From Bacteroidales bacterium (GTDB lineage: Bacteria; Bacteroidota; Bacteroidia; Bacteroidales; UBA7960), in NCBI GenBank assembly GCA_003555385.1, contig PWHO01000102.1, positions 1 through 36,936 on the forward strand: 36,936 nucleotides of DNA. The letters are read 5' to 3'. Under the pieces are notes generated by a model that was not told where the DNA came from, searched no databases, and worked only from the letters and a program-made list of their open reading frames with translations. The translations under genes and the position numbers were made by a program. This document shows, piece after piece, positions 23,448 to 32,265 of this stretch. Within the stretch, counting starts at the first letter, position 1. The number at the start of each line of letters is the position of its first letter.

Positions 23448-25895
23448 TCACTGAAACAGGAAGCTGTAGCTGAGCCTGATGCTGTAATTGTCACTGAAGC
23501 TTGGCCTGGCATGAGGTCCGTAACGCATCATAAACTCCAGTCCGACACTGGAAAAGCCTGACCCCACAAGATCCAGCACTGCGATACCGGATTCAATGAA
23601 TCCTTTATTCATTGACCGGACGTCCGTTTCCTTGTGTACCACCGGTGTATTAATGTTTCCGATACCGGCATTGGTTCTTAACACGAATTGAGGCCTGAAC
23701 GACTCTCCGCGATAGAGCAAGTGCTCAAAGTTGTGATACCAGAAAACCGCCACATAACGATCCGAAACAAACTCATCCATCCGCATGGTGGAGAACGCTT
23801 CCGGGGTGGTAATGGCAAACCGGCTGTAAGCCGACGGGGCAGTAAAATATTTATCCAGCGGAGCCTCCCCTGAAAAATAACCGGCCCGGATTGTCCATTG
23901 CTGGGTACCCAGCATGCGGACAGGAAAACTTCGGCTAAACATCGCTTCCACCCGCCAGTAATTATATTCTCCTTGAAAAACGCCGTCTATTCCCCGGCTT
24001 ACATTCAGCTTCCAGACTGGTATGTTGTCGCTGAACCGCATGATCTGACGGGGAGTCAGGATGAACTGTTCACCGTAAGCCAGGCGGAACTGAACGCCGG
24101 CTTCAAAATAACGGGATTTACCCTGCCAGCTTTCATTTGGTTCTGCATGTGGTTCAAAACGATAATCGTCTGCATAGCTGACCTCCTCAATTCCCACAAA
24201 GGGCTTGACAGTCAAAAAATTACGAACCGCCAGAAATTGCACCCAGAACAAGTGTTTCTCGGTCATGTCAAGGGTTTCCAGAAAATAGCTCCGTAAATTT
24301 TGTGGGGAGAACACCCCCCCTGTGTGAAGGAAATTGCTTCCTCCCCTTTCCTGTACGTCATGGCTGTAGTTGTAACCCAGCCGGAAGTCCCGTAAGCGGT
24401 CAATCAGCACATTACCGCCTGCGCCATACTTAATCTGTTGGTCTCGGAAACCGTAGGCAAACTTTCCATTCAGCTGGATCTTTTGGGAAAAATGATTGTT
24501 GGTACTAACCGAAAACCCGGGCCTGAAACCCTCCCGGGCATTGTACCCCAAAAAATCCATCAGCGCGAAGTCCACACTGCCCCACCGCAGAGCGCCTCCG
24601 TATAGTGTCTGCAGGCGATCAATTCTTCCGTCAAGATCCCGCTCCCGCCCGACACTGTCAAGATAATGGTATGTATTCCTGTCGCGGGACGTGAGGCTGT
24701 CACGGCGGTATGAATCCCAGAATTCTTCGTCATCCACAATGGTTTCAGCCGAAAACTCCACGTGATAAGGGGAAAAATCACGACGACCCAGGGGCGGATC
24801 TATGGTGATCTCAGACAAATAAGTGCGGCCCTCCCCGACCACCCTGAAGTCCTGCAGGCCATCAATGTTCAGCAGTTCAAAATCAGTATTCAGCTGCACG
24901 GGAAACCATTGGCTGCCATCAACAAGGGCATAATTCTGCTGAATCCTGACCCTGGCATTGCCTTGCTGACCGGCAGGTTCAGCGATCACTGATTTCAATG
25001 CCCAGCCCCGGCTACTCACATTCAGCACCCCTGCCAGGCCGTTAAAATTGCGTCCCCTGCCAGGCCGGTAAGAGATCACATATACCGTATCCGCATCAGA
25101 ATAAATGGAGTCTTCCAGGTTAAAAAAGTAGCGGTCGATACTGCCCGGCGCCAAAGGACTCAGGTAACGGTTGTCGGTGATGTGAATATAATTGTCGTAG
25201 AAAGAAAACGATTGCATCTGTGATATCAGGATGGCGAATAATGGGTGTTCCAGCCCTGAAATACGCGATGCCAGTATGGTTTCATTGCTGCGGTCCGGGA
25301 AGCGAAACTTCCGTTCTGTCACAGTCTCCATCAGGAAAAAATGATGCTCTTCCAGGTAACGTGCCAAACGGCTGCTTGCTGTATCAGCTAAGGCCGGCCC
25401 AGGTCTCTGATCCTGGTCAAAAGCGCCGGTAAAAACAAATTTATTGTAAGAATTATAGGAAAAGGAACTGGTTTTTTCCGGATTGTTACGGTCACGATGT
25501 GCCTTCACATTTTCAATGATTCGATGTGCAGGATTTTCGCCGGGGACAACAACCACCTCCCGAAGTTCAACCGCTTTCCGGTGAAGGAGAATTTCATGAA
25601 ACTCCACGCCGGCATCAGCCGGATGATAGATTTTGTTCTCATACCCCACATAACTGAATTGCAATCGCGCCGCCTGCCCCGGAAATGAAAGTTCAAAAAA
25701 ACCATCTATGTCTGTCATCCCGCCCCGGCGGCTGTCATTAATCACAATGTGAACAAAGGCAAGCGGCTCCCCGGTAATCGCATCCCTTACCCGGCCCTTA
25801 ATCCTTTCATCCGTTGCCTCCGAAGCAAATGACGCGGCAGGGACTAACAGAAGGATTCCCAGCAACACTACCGTAAAAAAAGATAAAACCCGCAT
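23448..25895 (-). CDS. DUF5686 / carboxypeptidase-regulatory-like outer-membrane protein
   Basis: This 815-residue protein has a Sec signal peptide (about 1-24). Residues ~33-110 form a carboxypeptidase regulatory-like (transthyretin-like) beta-sandwich: IKGRVRDAITGEPLAFVHIV, then GGMTDIDGFFELSF and LQFSYVGYENKI. The rest matches the large DUF5686 layout: ENVKAHRDRNNPEKTSSFSYNSYNKFVFTG, followed by many alternating strands that look like an outer-membrane barrel, ending YSIRLSYSFLFQ with a terminal aromatic. Such proteins are frequent in Bacteroidota and are structurally related to TonB-dependent systems, but their substrate is not established. It is divergent from gldE across a 96-nt gap and ends next to the QueD-like gene. 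Confidence 0.88.
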   Translation of the reverse strand: MRVLSFFTVVLLGILLLVPAASFASEATDERIKGRVRDAITGEPLAFVHIVINDSRRGGMTDIDGFFELSFPGQAARLQFSYVGYENKIYHPADAGVEFHEILLHRKAVELREVVVVPGENPAHRIIENVKAHRDRNNPEKTSSFSYNSYNKFVFTGAFDQDQRPGPALADTASSRLARYLEEHHFFLMETVTERKFRFPDRSNETILASRISGLEHPLFAILISQMQSFSFYDNYIHITDNRYLSPLAPGSIDRYFFNLEDSIYSDADTVYVISYRPGRGRNFNGLAGVLNVSSRGWALKSVIAEPAGQQGNARVRIQQNYALVDGSQWFPVQLNTDFELLNIDGLQDFRVVGEGRTYLSEITIDPPLGRRDFSPYHVEFSAETIVDDEEFWDSYRRDSLTSRDRNTYHYLDSVGRERDLDGRIDRLQTLYGGALRWGSVDFALMDFLGYNAREGFRPGFSVSTNNHFSQKIQLNGKFAYGFRDQQIKYGAGGNVLIDRLRDFRLGYNYSHDVQERGGSNFLHTGGVFSPQNLRSYFLETLDMTEKHLFWVQFLAVRNFLTVKPFVGIEEVSYADDYRFEPHAEPNESWQGKSRYFEAGVQFRLAYGEQFILTPRQIMRFSDNIPVWKLNVSRGIDGVFQGEYNYWRVEAMFSRSFPVRMLGTQQWTIRAGYFSGEAPLDKYFTAPSAYSRFAITTPEAFSTMRMDEFVSDRYVAVFWYHNFEHLLYRGESFRPQFVLRTNAGIGNINTPVVHKETDVRSMNKGFIESGIAVLDLVGSGFSSVGLEFMMRYGPHARPSFSDNYSIRLSYSFLFQ

Positions 25896-25957
25896 CCGTC
25901 AAATTTAACAAATTGTCCGAAAAGCGGCTTTCTTTTATTATTTGAGTAAAAATGTAT

Positions 25958-25965
25958 TAATTTTG
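25958..25965 (+). promoter_or_regulatory. -7 element for gldE-gldD
   Basis: TAATTTTG matches TAnnTTTG. It lies 26 nt before the TTG start of gldE at 25992. TTTG at 25941-25944 is only 13 nt away, too close for a normal -33. The 96-nt gap 25896-25991 is shared with the divergent DUF5686 gene. Confidence 0.45.
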
Positions 25966-25991
25966 TATAAATCAAAAGAATATAAATAACC

Positions 25992-27326
25992 TTGGAAGCG
26001 TCACCCGAAACTTTTTCACCCCTGGAAACACCTCTGCTAGCGCTTACCGATCTGCTCTCCGCCGATACATTTTTAGGAATTGGAGCCATGCTGGTTCTGC
26101 TGTTTTTATCAGCCATGGTTTCCGGGTCAGAAATTGCTTTTTTTTCCCTGACACATTCACAGATTGACCAGGTCAGACGAGGGAATAAACCGCACAATAA
26201 AAAGATCCTGGCCCTGATGGAGCGACCCAATCGACTGCTGGCCACCATACTGATCACCAATAATGTGATCAACATCGCTGTCATCGTACTCTCAACCATT
26301 GTTTTCCGTCCGTTATACCAGCTGGAACTTCATCCAATCCTTGCATTTATTATACAGGTGGCATTGGTCACTTTCCTGATCCTGCTTTTTGCAGAGGTCC
26401 TGCCAAAAGTTTATGCATCGAGAAATCCCATGCGCTTTTCTTCAATTATGGCAGCCCCCCTGCTTGCCCTGCGAAAAATATTTTATCCGCTGAGCACCTT
26501 GCTGGTTAAAACAACGCACATCATTGACAAACGGATGGAGAAAAAAAGGCCCAACCTGAGTATGCATGAATTATCGCACGCGTTGGAAATCACCACAGAT
26601 GATACCACCACCGAAGAAGATAAGAAACTGCTCAGGGGGATTGTTCGTTTCGGAAATACCTTTGTCAGGGAAATCATGAAGTCGCGGGTGGATGTGGTGG
26701 CCGTTGAATACACCACCCCTTTCCGTCAACTGATCGAAATCATTCAGGATGCCGGCTACAGCCGCATCCCGGTTTATCGCGACAGTTTTGACAACGTGGA
26801 AGGCGTGCTTTACATCAAAGATCTTCTGCCTCACCTGGAAAAGGAAGATGATTTCGAATGGCAGAAACTCCTTCGCAAAGGTTTTTTTGTTCCAGAAAGC
26901 AAAAGGATCAACGACCTCCTGAAGGAATTCCAGGAGAAGAAAATCCCCCTGGCCATCGTGGTGGATGAATATGGGGGCACATCCGGACTGGTTAGCCTGG
27001 AAGACATTCTGGAAGAGATTGTCGGGGAGATCAATGACGAATTTGATATTGAAGAAGCCGTATACTCCAAGGTGGACAGCAATACCTATGTGTTTGAAGG
27101 AAAAACCCTGCTGAAGGATTTCTGCAAAATCACCGGTGTGGACGATTCGGTATTTAACGAGGTGAAAGGAGAGGCGGATACCCTGGCGGGGCTGATTCTG
27201 GAAATCAAACAGGAAATCCCGTTCAAGGGGGCGAAGATCAGATACGGCCGCTTTGAATTTGAAGTGGAAGGAGTTGACAAACGACGCATCAAGCAATTAA
27301 AAGTAAAAATCAAGGAACCGCAATGA
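25992..27326 (+). CDS. gldE: GldE-like CNNM/CorC-type membrane protein
   Basis: This 444-residue protein starts with TTG at 25992; the next in-frame ATG (in GAMLVLLFL) would remove part of the N-terminal segment before the first helix. A DUF21/CNNM transmembrane domain (about 30-180, with SGSEIAFFSLTHSQID and ITNNVINIAVIVLS) is followed by a pair of CBS domains (about 205-330, VREIMKSRVDVVAV, YSRIPVYRDSFDNVEGVLYIKDLL, VVDEYGGTSGLVSLEDILEEIVGE). The C-terminal CorC/HlyC domain starts at about 350. Paralogues of this build transport or sense magnesium. Fusion of context with gldD (ATGA overlap) identifies the gliding-associated member GldE. In Bacteroidota GldD/GldE support gliding motility and type IX secretion, though many non-gliding species have them. 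Confidence 0.9.
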   Translation: MEASPETFSPLETPLLALTDLLSADTFLGIGAMLVLLFLSAMVSGSEIAFFSLTHSQIDQVRRGNKPHNKKILALMERPNRLLATILITNNVINIAVIVLSTIVFRPLYQLELHPILAFIIQVALVTFLILLFAEVLPKVYASRNPMRFSSIMAAPLLALRKIFYPLSTLLVKTTHIIDKRMEKKRPNLSMHELSHALEITTDDTTTEEDKKLLRGIVRFGNTFVREIMKSRVDVVAVEYTTPFRQLIEIIQDAGYSRIPVYRDSFDNVEGVLYIKDLLPHLEKEDDFEWQKLLRKGFFVPESKRINDLLKEFQEKKIPLAIVVDEYGGTSGLVSLEDILEEIVGEINDEFDIEEAVYSKVDSNTYVFEGKTLLKDFCKITGVDDSVFNEVKGEADTLAGLILEIKQEIPFKGAKIRYGRFEFEVEGVDKRRIKQLKVKIKEPQ

Positions 27327-27913
27327 CCAGGCTCATCCGGACCGCTGTTTTTTTTCCGGTCATCTTCATGCTTTTGTCTTTATCCTGTCAGCGGGGCGAC
27401 GCGCCAAAACCCCGGGCTTACTTTCGCATTGCCCTGCCGGAAAAGTCTTACCAATATTTTGACACCGTGTACCCCTACCGGTTCGAATACCCCGAATACG
27501 CAACCTTCAAGCCCGACACCGGGGAAAGCGGTGAACCTTACTGGGGAGACATTGTGTTTCCGGAGTTCGGCGGAAGAATACACCTGAGTTACAAACCGGT
27601 CAAAAGCCCCGATGATCTGTCCGGCTATTTTGAAGACGCCAGAACATTCGTGCATCGGCATATTCCCAAGGCCACAGCCATCCGTGACGAAATGTTTGTC
27701 CACGAAGAGCAGAATGTGTACGGCATGCTTTTTCACATCAGAGGCCGGGAGGCTGCCTCAGCACTGCAGTTTTATGCCACTGACAGCACAGACCACTTTC
27801 TCAGGGGAGCCCTCTATTTTGACGTAACCCCCAACAATGACTCCCTCTCGCCCGTGATCGGCTTCATTGAAGAAGACATACGCCACCTCCTTGAAACAAT
27901 GTCGTGGGACTGA
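27323..27913 (+). CDS. gldD: GldD-like lipoprotein
   Basis: This 196-residue protein has a lipoprotein signal peptide (lipobox LSLSC-Q, Cys at about residue 23). The mature protein shows the GldD pattern: PKPRAYFRIALPEKSYQYFD, YPYRFEYPEYA, a WGDIVFPEFGGRIHLSYKPV segment, HRHIPKATAI, and a C-terminal RGALYFDVTPNNDSLSPVIGF. It is known from flavobacteria as required for gliding and type IX secretion, anchored in the envelope next to GldE. The ATG overlaps the gldE stop by four bases, so the two are translationally coupled. The gene ends 19 nt before the convergent pyruvate kinase gene. None of the other gliding or type IX genes is in this window. Confidence 0.9.
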   Translation: MTRLIRTAVFFPVIFMLLSLSCQRGDAPKPRAYFRIALPEKSYQYFDTVYPYRFEYPEYATFKPDTGESGEPYWGDIVFPEFGGRIHLSYKPVKSPDDLSGYFEDARTFVHRHIPKATAIRDEMFVHEEQNVYGMLFHIRGREAASALQFYATDSTDHFLRGALYFDVTPNNDSLSPVIGFIEEDIRHLLETMSWD

Positions 27914-27932
27914 GTGAAGAATCTGACTCTTC

Positions 27933-29366
27933 TCAGGATTTGTGGTTGGTCAGCATATTGGTGGCTGTGCTGACCTCCACGAAAGACGGACCGGATTTTT
28001 TGCCGAAGTTTCCGGCCAGAACCACCACCAGGTCTTCAGGCCCGATCTCTTTCTCATCGATCAGGCGCGACAATGTCACCCTGACAAACTCCTTCTTGGA
28101 GGTTTCCACATCCATGAAATCGGCAAGAATCCCATAATTCATTGCCAGTTCCCGCATCACCCTTTCCGCATAACATTGGGCATATATGGGAGTGCGGCCC
28201 CGAAACGCCGACAAATAACGGGCTGTTTTGCCGGTATCGGTATCCGTGATCACCGCCCGGGTGTTGAGTTGCTGCACAGTACGTACAGCCGTTTTAGACA
28301 GAAAGACTGAGACCTGGTTATCGTGGGGCATCACCTCACTATCAAGCGAGAAGGATCTGCTGCTTTCCGCTTCCCTTAAGCTGTTGGTCATCATCTGCAC
28401 CGACTCAAGCGGGTATTTCCCGTAGGCGGTTTCCCCGCTGAGCATCACCGCGTCTGTACCTGAAAACACGGCCGTGGCAATGTCACTTACCTCGGCCCGG
28501 GTAGGCCTCGGATTTTCGATCATGGAGTGCAGCATTTGTGTTGCCACGATTACCGACTTCTTTCGGCGGATGCATTTCTGGATCAGGTTGTGCTGTATTC
28601 CCGGGATGCGTTCGGCGGGCACTTCAATGGCCAGGTCTCCGCGGGCGATCATAATCCCGTGAACGTGGTCAAGTATCTCATTAATATTGTCAACCCCCTG
28701 CTGATTCTCGATTTTCGCTATGATCTTTACCTGGCTGTTGTGTTCATCCAGTAATTCCTGAATGGCCACCACATCTTCCCTGCTCCGGACAAAAGAATGG
28801 GCAATAAAGGAAATGTCATTGGAAATGGCAAAATCAATATACTCCTTGTCTTTGTCACTCAATGCCGGCAAATCAATGCTACTGCCCGGCAGGTTCACGC
28901 TTTTCCGGGGCTTGATCACCCCGCTGTTCTCCACCCGGCATAACAGGTAATCGGGATGTTTTTCCTGAACAGTCAGGGCCACATCCCCGTCATCGATCAT
29001 GATCTGGCGGCCCGCATCCAGCTGCTTCACAAATCCCGGATAATTCACACGGATACATTCAGGATCCGAATTTATGTAGCTATCTCCCGCCATCCGGATC
29101 AGATCCCCGGTTTTCACTTCAATGTCTTCATCGCTGGAATTGGTGCGTATTTCAGGCCCCTTGGTATCCACCATAACGGGGATTCTTGAAGAAACCTTGC
29201 GAACATTCTCCACGATACGCAGGCTTTGTTCCGGGTTTTGATGCGCGGTATTGATCCTTACCACGTCCATCCCGGCTTGATGTAAAGATGATAGAAAATC
29301 CGGCTCGCAGTGACGGTCAGATATGGTCGCCACAATTTTTGTCAGTTTTTGCATGGCAGCAGGCAT
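27933..29366 (-). CDS. pyk: Pyruvate kinase
   Basis: This 477-residue glycolytic enzyme converts phosphoenolpyruvate and ADP to pyruvate and ATP. Family marks in order are TKIVATISDR at the N-terminus, MDVVRINTAHQNPE, VMVDTKGPEIRT, KIIAKIENQQGVDNI (catalytic Lys and metal-binding Glu), GIMIARGDLAIEVP (ARGD), and VATQMLHSMIENPRPTRAEVSDIATAV with SGTDAVMLSGETAYGKYP. The C-terminal regulatory domain is present and the length is that of a standard enzyme. Translation may begin at ATG 29366 or at ATG 29354 (MQKLTK), which fits family N-termini better. It is the last gene of a minus-strand run and follows the FtsX-like permease gene by 27 nt. Confidence 0.96.
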   Translation of the reverse strand: MPAAMQKLTKIVATISDRHCEPDFLSSLHQAGMDVVRINTAHQNPEQSLRIVENVRKVSSRIPVMVDTKGPEIRTNSSDEDIEVKTGDLIRMAGDSYINSDPECIRVNYPGFVKQLDAGRQIMIDDGDVALTVQEKHPDYLLCRVENSGVIKPRKSVNLPGSSIDLPALSDKDKEYIDFAISNDISFIAHSFVRSREDVVAIQELLDEHNSQVKIIAKIENQQGVDNINEILDHVHGIMIARGDLAIEVPAERIPGIQHNLIQKCIRRKKSVIVATQMLHSMIENPRPTRAEVSDIATAVFSGTDAVMLSGETAYGKYPLESVQMMTNSLREAESSRSFSLDSEVMPHDNQVSVFLSKTAVRTVQQLNTRAVITDTDTGKTARYLSAFRGRTPIYAQCYAERVMRELAMNYGILADFMDVETSKKEFVRVTLSRLIDEKEIGPEDLVVVLAGNFGKKSGPSFVEVSTATNMLTNHKS

Positions 29367-29393
29367 TTATGATTATACAATATAGATCGGGGG

Positions 29394-30644
29394 TTACTCA
29401 TATCTCAGTGATTCAATCGGGTCAAGGCTGGCTGCCTTTGCAGCGGGATAGTACCCCGCAACCAGGCCTACACCGAAACACAATAACACCCCGGACAAGA
29501 CCCATACCCAGGGGATGATAAACGGGCTTCCGACAATGACAGATATTCCGTTACCTGCAAGAATCCCGAGAAGAATACCCACGACTCCGCCAATCTGGCA
29601 AATTAAGATGGCCTCAGAAAGGAACTGCTGTTTGATCACGGCCCTGGTCGCCCCCAATGCCTTACGGATGCCGATCTCCTGCGTCCTTTCGGTGACTGAT
29701 ACAAGCATGATATTCATCAGGCCGATCGCTGCCCCGGCAAGGGTAATCAGCCCGATAATAGTGGCAGCCAGCGTCACAAAACTGATGTTTTCGATCAGTG
29801 CCTGGGCAATATTGTCACTTTTGTTGAGGTCAAAACTGTCGGGTTCACCAAAACGGGCTCCCCTGATAACCCTGAACAACCCGGTGGCCTCGTCAATGGC
29901 CTCGTCAAGCAACTCAATGTCATAGGTACTCACATTGATGGTATAGTTCATATTGGGCCGGGAAAAATGCTGCCTGACCGTCATATACGGCATCACGGCA
30001 TTCAGATCCTCAGAAAATCCGAATCCTGTCCCCTTTTGTTCCAGCACCCCGATCACCTGGTAAGGCATATTGGCAATGGAAACAAAAGCCCCCAGAGGAT
30101 CAGCATCTCCCGGGAACAAAGTACTTGCCACATCGTGCCCGAGTAAAACTACGTTTGCACCGTACTGCAGTTCAGTAGGAGAAAAATTGCGCCCTTTTGC
30201 CAGGTCTGCGCCTGCAGTGACCAGATAATTATCATCGCTGCCAATCACACGAATGTTCGGGTTGGTTTCTTCCGAGCGATAGCGGGCGGTAGCAGAACCT
30301 GTTCCTGTTACCCGCAGGGAAACCCAGGCAGGGAAGTCAAACTCTTGCTTAAATGCAATCGCCTCGTTATAGTTGATCCGCGGATATACTTGCCTGGCCC
30401 CGCCACCCATCTGCACCTGCATACTTCTGTTCTGGATGGAAAAGCTGTTGGCACCCAAACGGGCAAAATTTTCGGTAATGGAAAGCTGGATGGAATCGAT
30501 GGCAGTCAAAATGCCGACCAAAGCCATGATTCCGATGGCGATGATCAGCACCGTAAGCAGGGCACGCAACAAGTGTGCCCGGATAGACTCCAGGGCTACC
30601 CGGATATTTTCAATAATTACGATGGTGAGATGTCTCATCGCCAA
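29394..30644 (-). CDS. MacB/FtsX-type ABC transporter permease
   Basis: This 416-residue inner-membrane protein has one helix near the N-terminus (about 27-50, ALLTVLIIAIGIMALVGIL), a MacB-like periplasmic domain (about 55-270), and three C-terminal helices with the FtsX signature ITLAGAAIGLMNIMLVSVTERTQEIGIRKALGATRAVI. It would act with a LolD/MacB-type ATPase in mechanotransmission: lipoprotein release, peptide or toxin export, or cell-wall control. No ATPase or membrane fusion protein gene is adjacent, so the partner is encoded elsewhere. It starts 9 nt after upp and ends 27 nt before pyk, an odd metabolic setting probably reflecting chance operon membership. Confidence 0.9.
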   Translation of the reverse strand: MAMRHLTIVIIENIRVALESIRAHLLRALLTVLIIAIGIMALVGILTAIDSIQLSITENFARLGANSFSIQNRSMQVQMGGGARQVYPRINYNEAIAFKQEFDFPAWVSLRVTGTGSATARYRSEETNPNIRVIGSDDNYLVTAGADLAKGRNFSPTELQYGANVVLLGHDVASTLFPGDADPLGAFVSIANMPYQVIGVLEQKGTGFGFSEDLNAVMPYMTVRQHFSRPNMNYTINVSTYDIELLDEAIDEATGLFRVIRGARFGEPDSFDLNKSDNIAQALIENISFVTLAATIIGLITLAGAAIGLMNIMLVSVTERTQEIGIRKALGATRAVIKQQFLSEAILICQIGGVVGILLGILAGNGISVIVGSPFIIPWVWVLSGVLLCFGVGLVAGYYPAAKAASLDPIESLRYE

Positions 30645-30653
30645 TATGCTTAA

Positions 30654-31310
30654 TTAAAGCTTGCTCCCAAAAGCAATGTCGCCGGCATCCCCCAGTCCGG
30701 GAACAATATATGCCCTGGCTGTCAGTTCATCATCCACCGCCCCGAGCCACAGGGTATAATCATCATTGGGCATGTTTTTTCGCACATACTCAACCCCCTG
30801 GTTGCTGGCCAGGATGGAAACAATGTGGGTATGAACAGGTTGCCCCTTACTCATCAGGCCTTTGTAGCTCAATATCATGGAAGCACCCGTTGCCAGCATC
30901 GGGTCGCTGATGATTAACACTTTTCCAGCCAGAGAAGGACCGGAGACATATTCAACCTGAATGTCAAACCGGCCGTCTTTTCGGTGTTTGCGGTATGCTG
31001 AAATAAAGGCATTCTCTGCATTGTCATATAAATTGAGCAATCCCTGGTGCATGGGAAGACCGGCTCTCAGAATGGTGGCAATGACAGGTTGTTCAGAGAG
31101 CACCTCACATGAAGCGACCCCCAGGCTTGTGATCACTTCTTTCTTTTTCCACTCCAGCTTCTTGCTGATCTCATAAGCAAAAATCTCACCGGCGCGCTCC
31201 ATATTCTTCCGGAACCGGAGGCTGTCCTTTTGAATTTCAGCGTCTCGCATTTCAGCAATATACTGGCTCAACAGGGAAGAAGTATCTCCCAAAACTCGGA
31301 TTCTAGGCAT
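30654..31310 (-). CDS. upp: Uracil phosphoribosyltransferase
   Basis: This is about 218 residues from ATG at 31310 (MPRIRVLGDTSSLL). The frame extends to 31352, but that part overlaps the upstream acyltransferase gene by 50 nt; the shorter start overlaps its stop codon by only 8 nt and fits coupling. The enzyme salvages uracil: uracil + PRPP -> UMP + PPi. Family marks are ATILRAGLPMHQGLLNLYDNA, the PRPP loop KVLIISDPMLATGASM, and the uracil-contacting end YIVPGLGDAGDIAFGSKL. All are intact. It lies between the GNAT-like and FtsX-like genes on the minus strand. Confidence 0.95.
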   Translation of the reverse strand: MPRIRVLGDTSSLLSQYIAEMRDAEIQKDSLRFRKNMERAGEIFAYEISKKLEWKKKEVITSLGVASCEVLSEQPVIATILRAGLPMHQGLLNLYDNAENAFISAYRKHRKDGRFDIQVEYVSGPSLAGKVLIISDPMLATGASMILSYKGLMSKGQPVHTHIVSILASNQGVEYVRKNMPNDDYTLWLGAVDDELTARAYIVPGLGDAGDIAFGSKL

Positions 31311-32265
31311 TTTTCTGTTGTTTACAATGATTTTTAATCCAGCGGTAGCCATCCAGTAAAGGTTCTGGCAGAAATGGCACTTTGTTCATAATGATACGCA
31401 AAAATACGCATTCTTCTGATCCGAACCCACGATAAAAACGGGCAAGACCCGGATCAGCCGAACCTTCAAAATCAAGCACCAACTCTTTGCCGGCGCATTC
31501 CTGTATGAAATGATCAATCAGCAGGCTCATTGCCCCATTGTTTCTGGCCTCCGGGGTGCTCCCTGAAAAAAGCAGCACCACCTTGTGATGGCTTCTGAAA
31601 AACACGATGCCGGCGCAGAAATCATTGGTGGAAGAGTAGGCAAATCTTAAGCTTACCATCCCTTTGTGCATACCGGCGTAGATTAAATGCTTGAGCACCC
31701 GGTAATCCTTTTCGGCAAATGGCACTCCCAGTTTGCCCCTGTTCTGCCGGAAAGCCAGGATAATGTCCTCAGGGCGTCCGGCGTTTGTGACAAATACTTC
31801 CTTTGCCCGTGCTTTTTTAATATTGCGCCGCGTGTTTGCCGAATAACCCTCCTGCAGGTGGCCATAAGGAAAAATTAAATCCAGTTCGTGCGTAACCCCC
31901 CTGCCCCCGATTGAGGGATGTCGGTCTGACAAAAGGTTATAGGTATTCAGGTTGAAATCCGCAAACCGGAATTCCCGCGGGATGGCTTCCAGGAAATGTT
32001 CCGTAACCTCTTCATTCAGCCTGTACGTACTGAAAACACCCAACTGCTGAATAAAGAAAGGCTGGTAGACATATTTCATCCAGGCTTTTTTCCGGAAAGG
32101 AAGAGGCATTACTGCGCGGTAATCATCTTCTACCAGTGCATCCCAGCTGTCTGCCGTCATATCCAGGTACCAGGCGTATGCATAAAACATTCCGTTCACA
32201 GAATGGTCAATGCAATGGTCCCATTTTGCAAAATTGATGTTATCGTGCCTGACGTAACGGATCAT
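31303..32265 (-). CDS. GNAT/FemAB-like acyltransferase
   Basis: This 320-residue cytosolic protein shows a duplicated GNAT arrangement of the BioF2-like/FemAB-like type: an N-terminal half with AVMPLPFRKKAWMKYVYQPFFIQQLG, and a C-terminal half with YSANTRRNIKKARAKEV, FCAGIVFFRSHHKVVLLFSGSTPEARNNGAMSLLIDHFI and DFEGSADPGLARFYRGFG. Related proteins transfer aminoacyl or acyl groups to peptidoglycan or polysaccharide precursors. It overlaps the upstream polysaccharide deacetylase-like gene by 26 nt and upp by 8 nt. The pairing with a deacetylase suggests modification of a cell-envelope glycan, but this is inference; the donor and acceptor are unknown. Confidence 0.82.
   Translation of the reverse strand: MIRYVRHDNINFAKWDHCIDHSVNGMFYAYAWYLDMTADSWDALVEDDYRAVMPLPFRKKAWMKYVYQPFFIQQLGVFSTYRLNEEVTEHFLEAIPREFRFADFNLNTYNLLSDRHPSIGGRGVTHELDLIFPYGHLQEGYSANTRRNIKKARAKEVFVTNAGRPEDIILAFRQNRGKLGVPFAEKDYRVLKHLIYAGMHKGMVSLRFAYSSTNDFCAGIVFFRSHHKVVLLFSGSTPEARNNGAMSLLIDHFIQECAGKELVLDFEGSADPGLARFYRGFGSEECVFLRIIMNKVPFLPEPLLDGYRWIKNHCKQQKNA

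Noticed and set aside
31311..31352. Longer start for uracil phosphoribosyltransferase
   Set aside because: It would overlap the acyltransferase gene by 50 nt and adds residues not seen in the family; ATG at 31310 gives the usual N-terminus.
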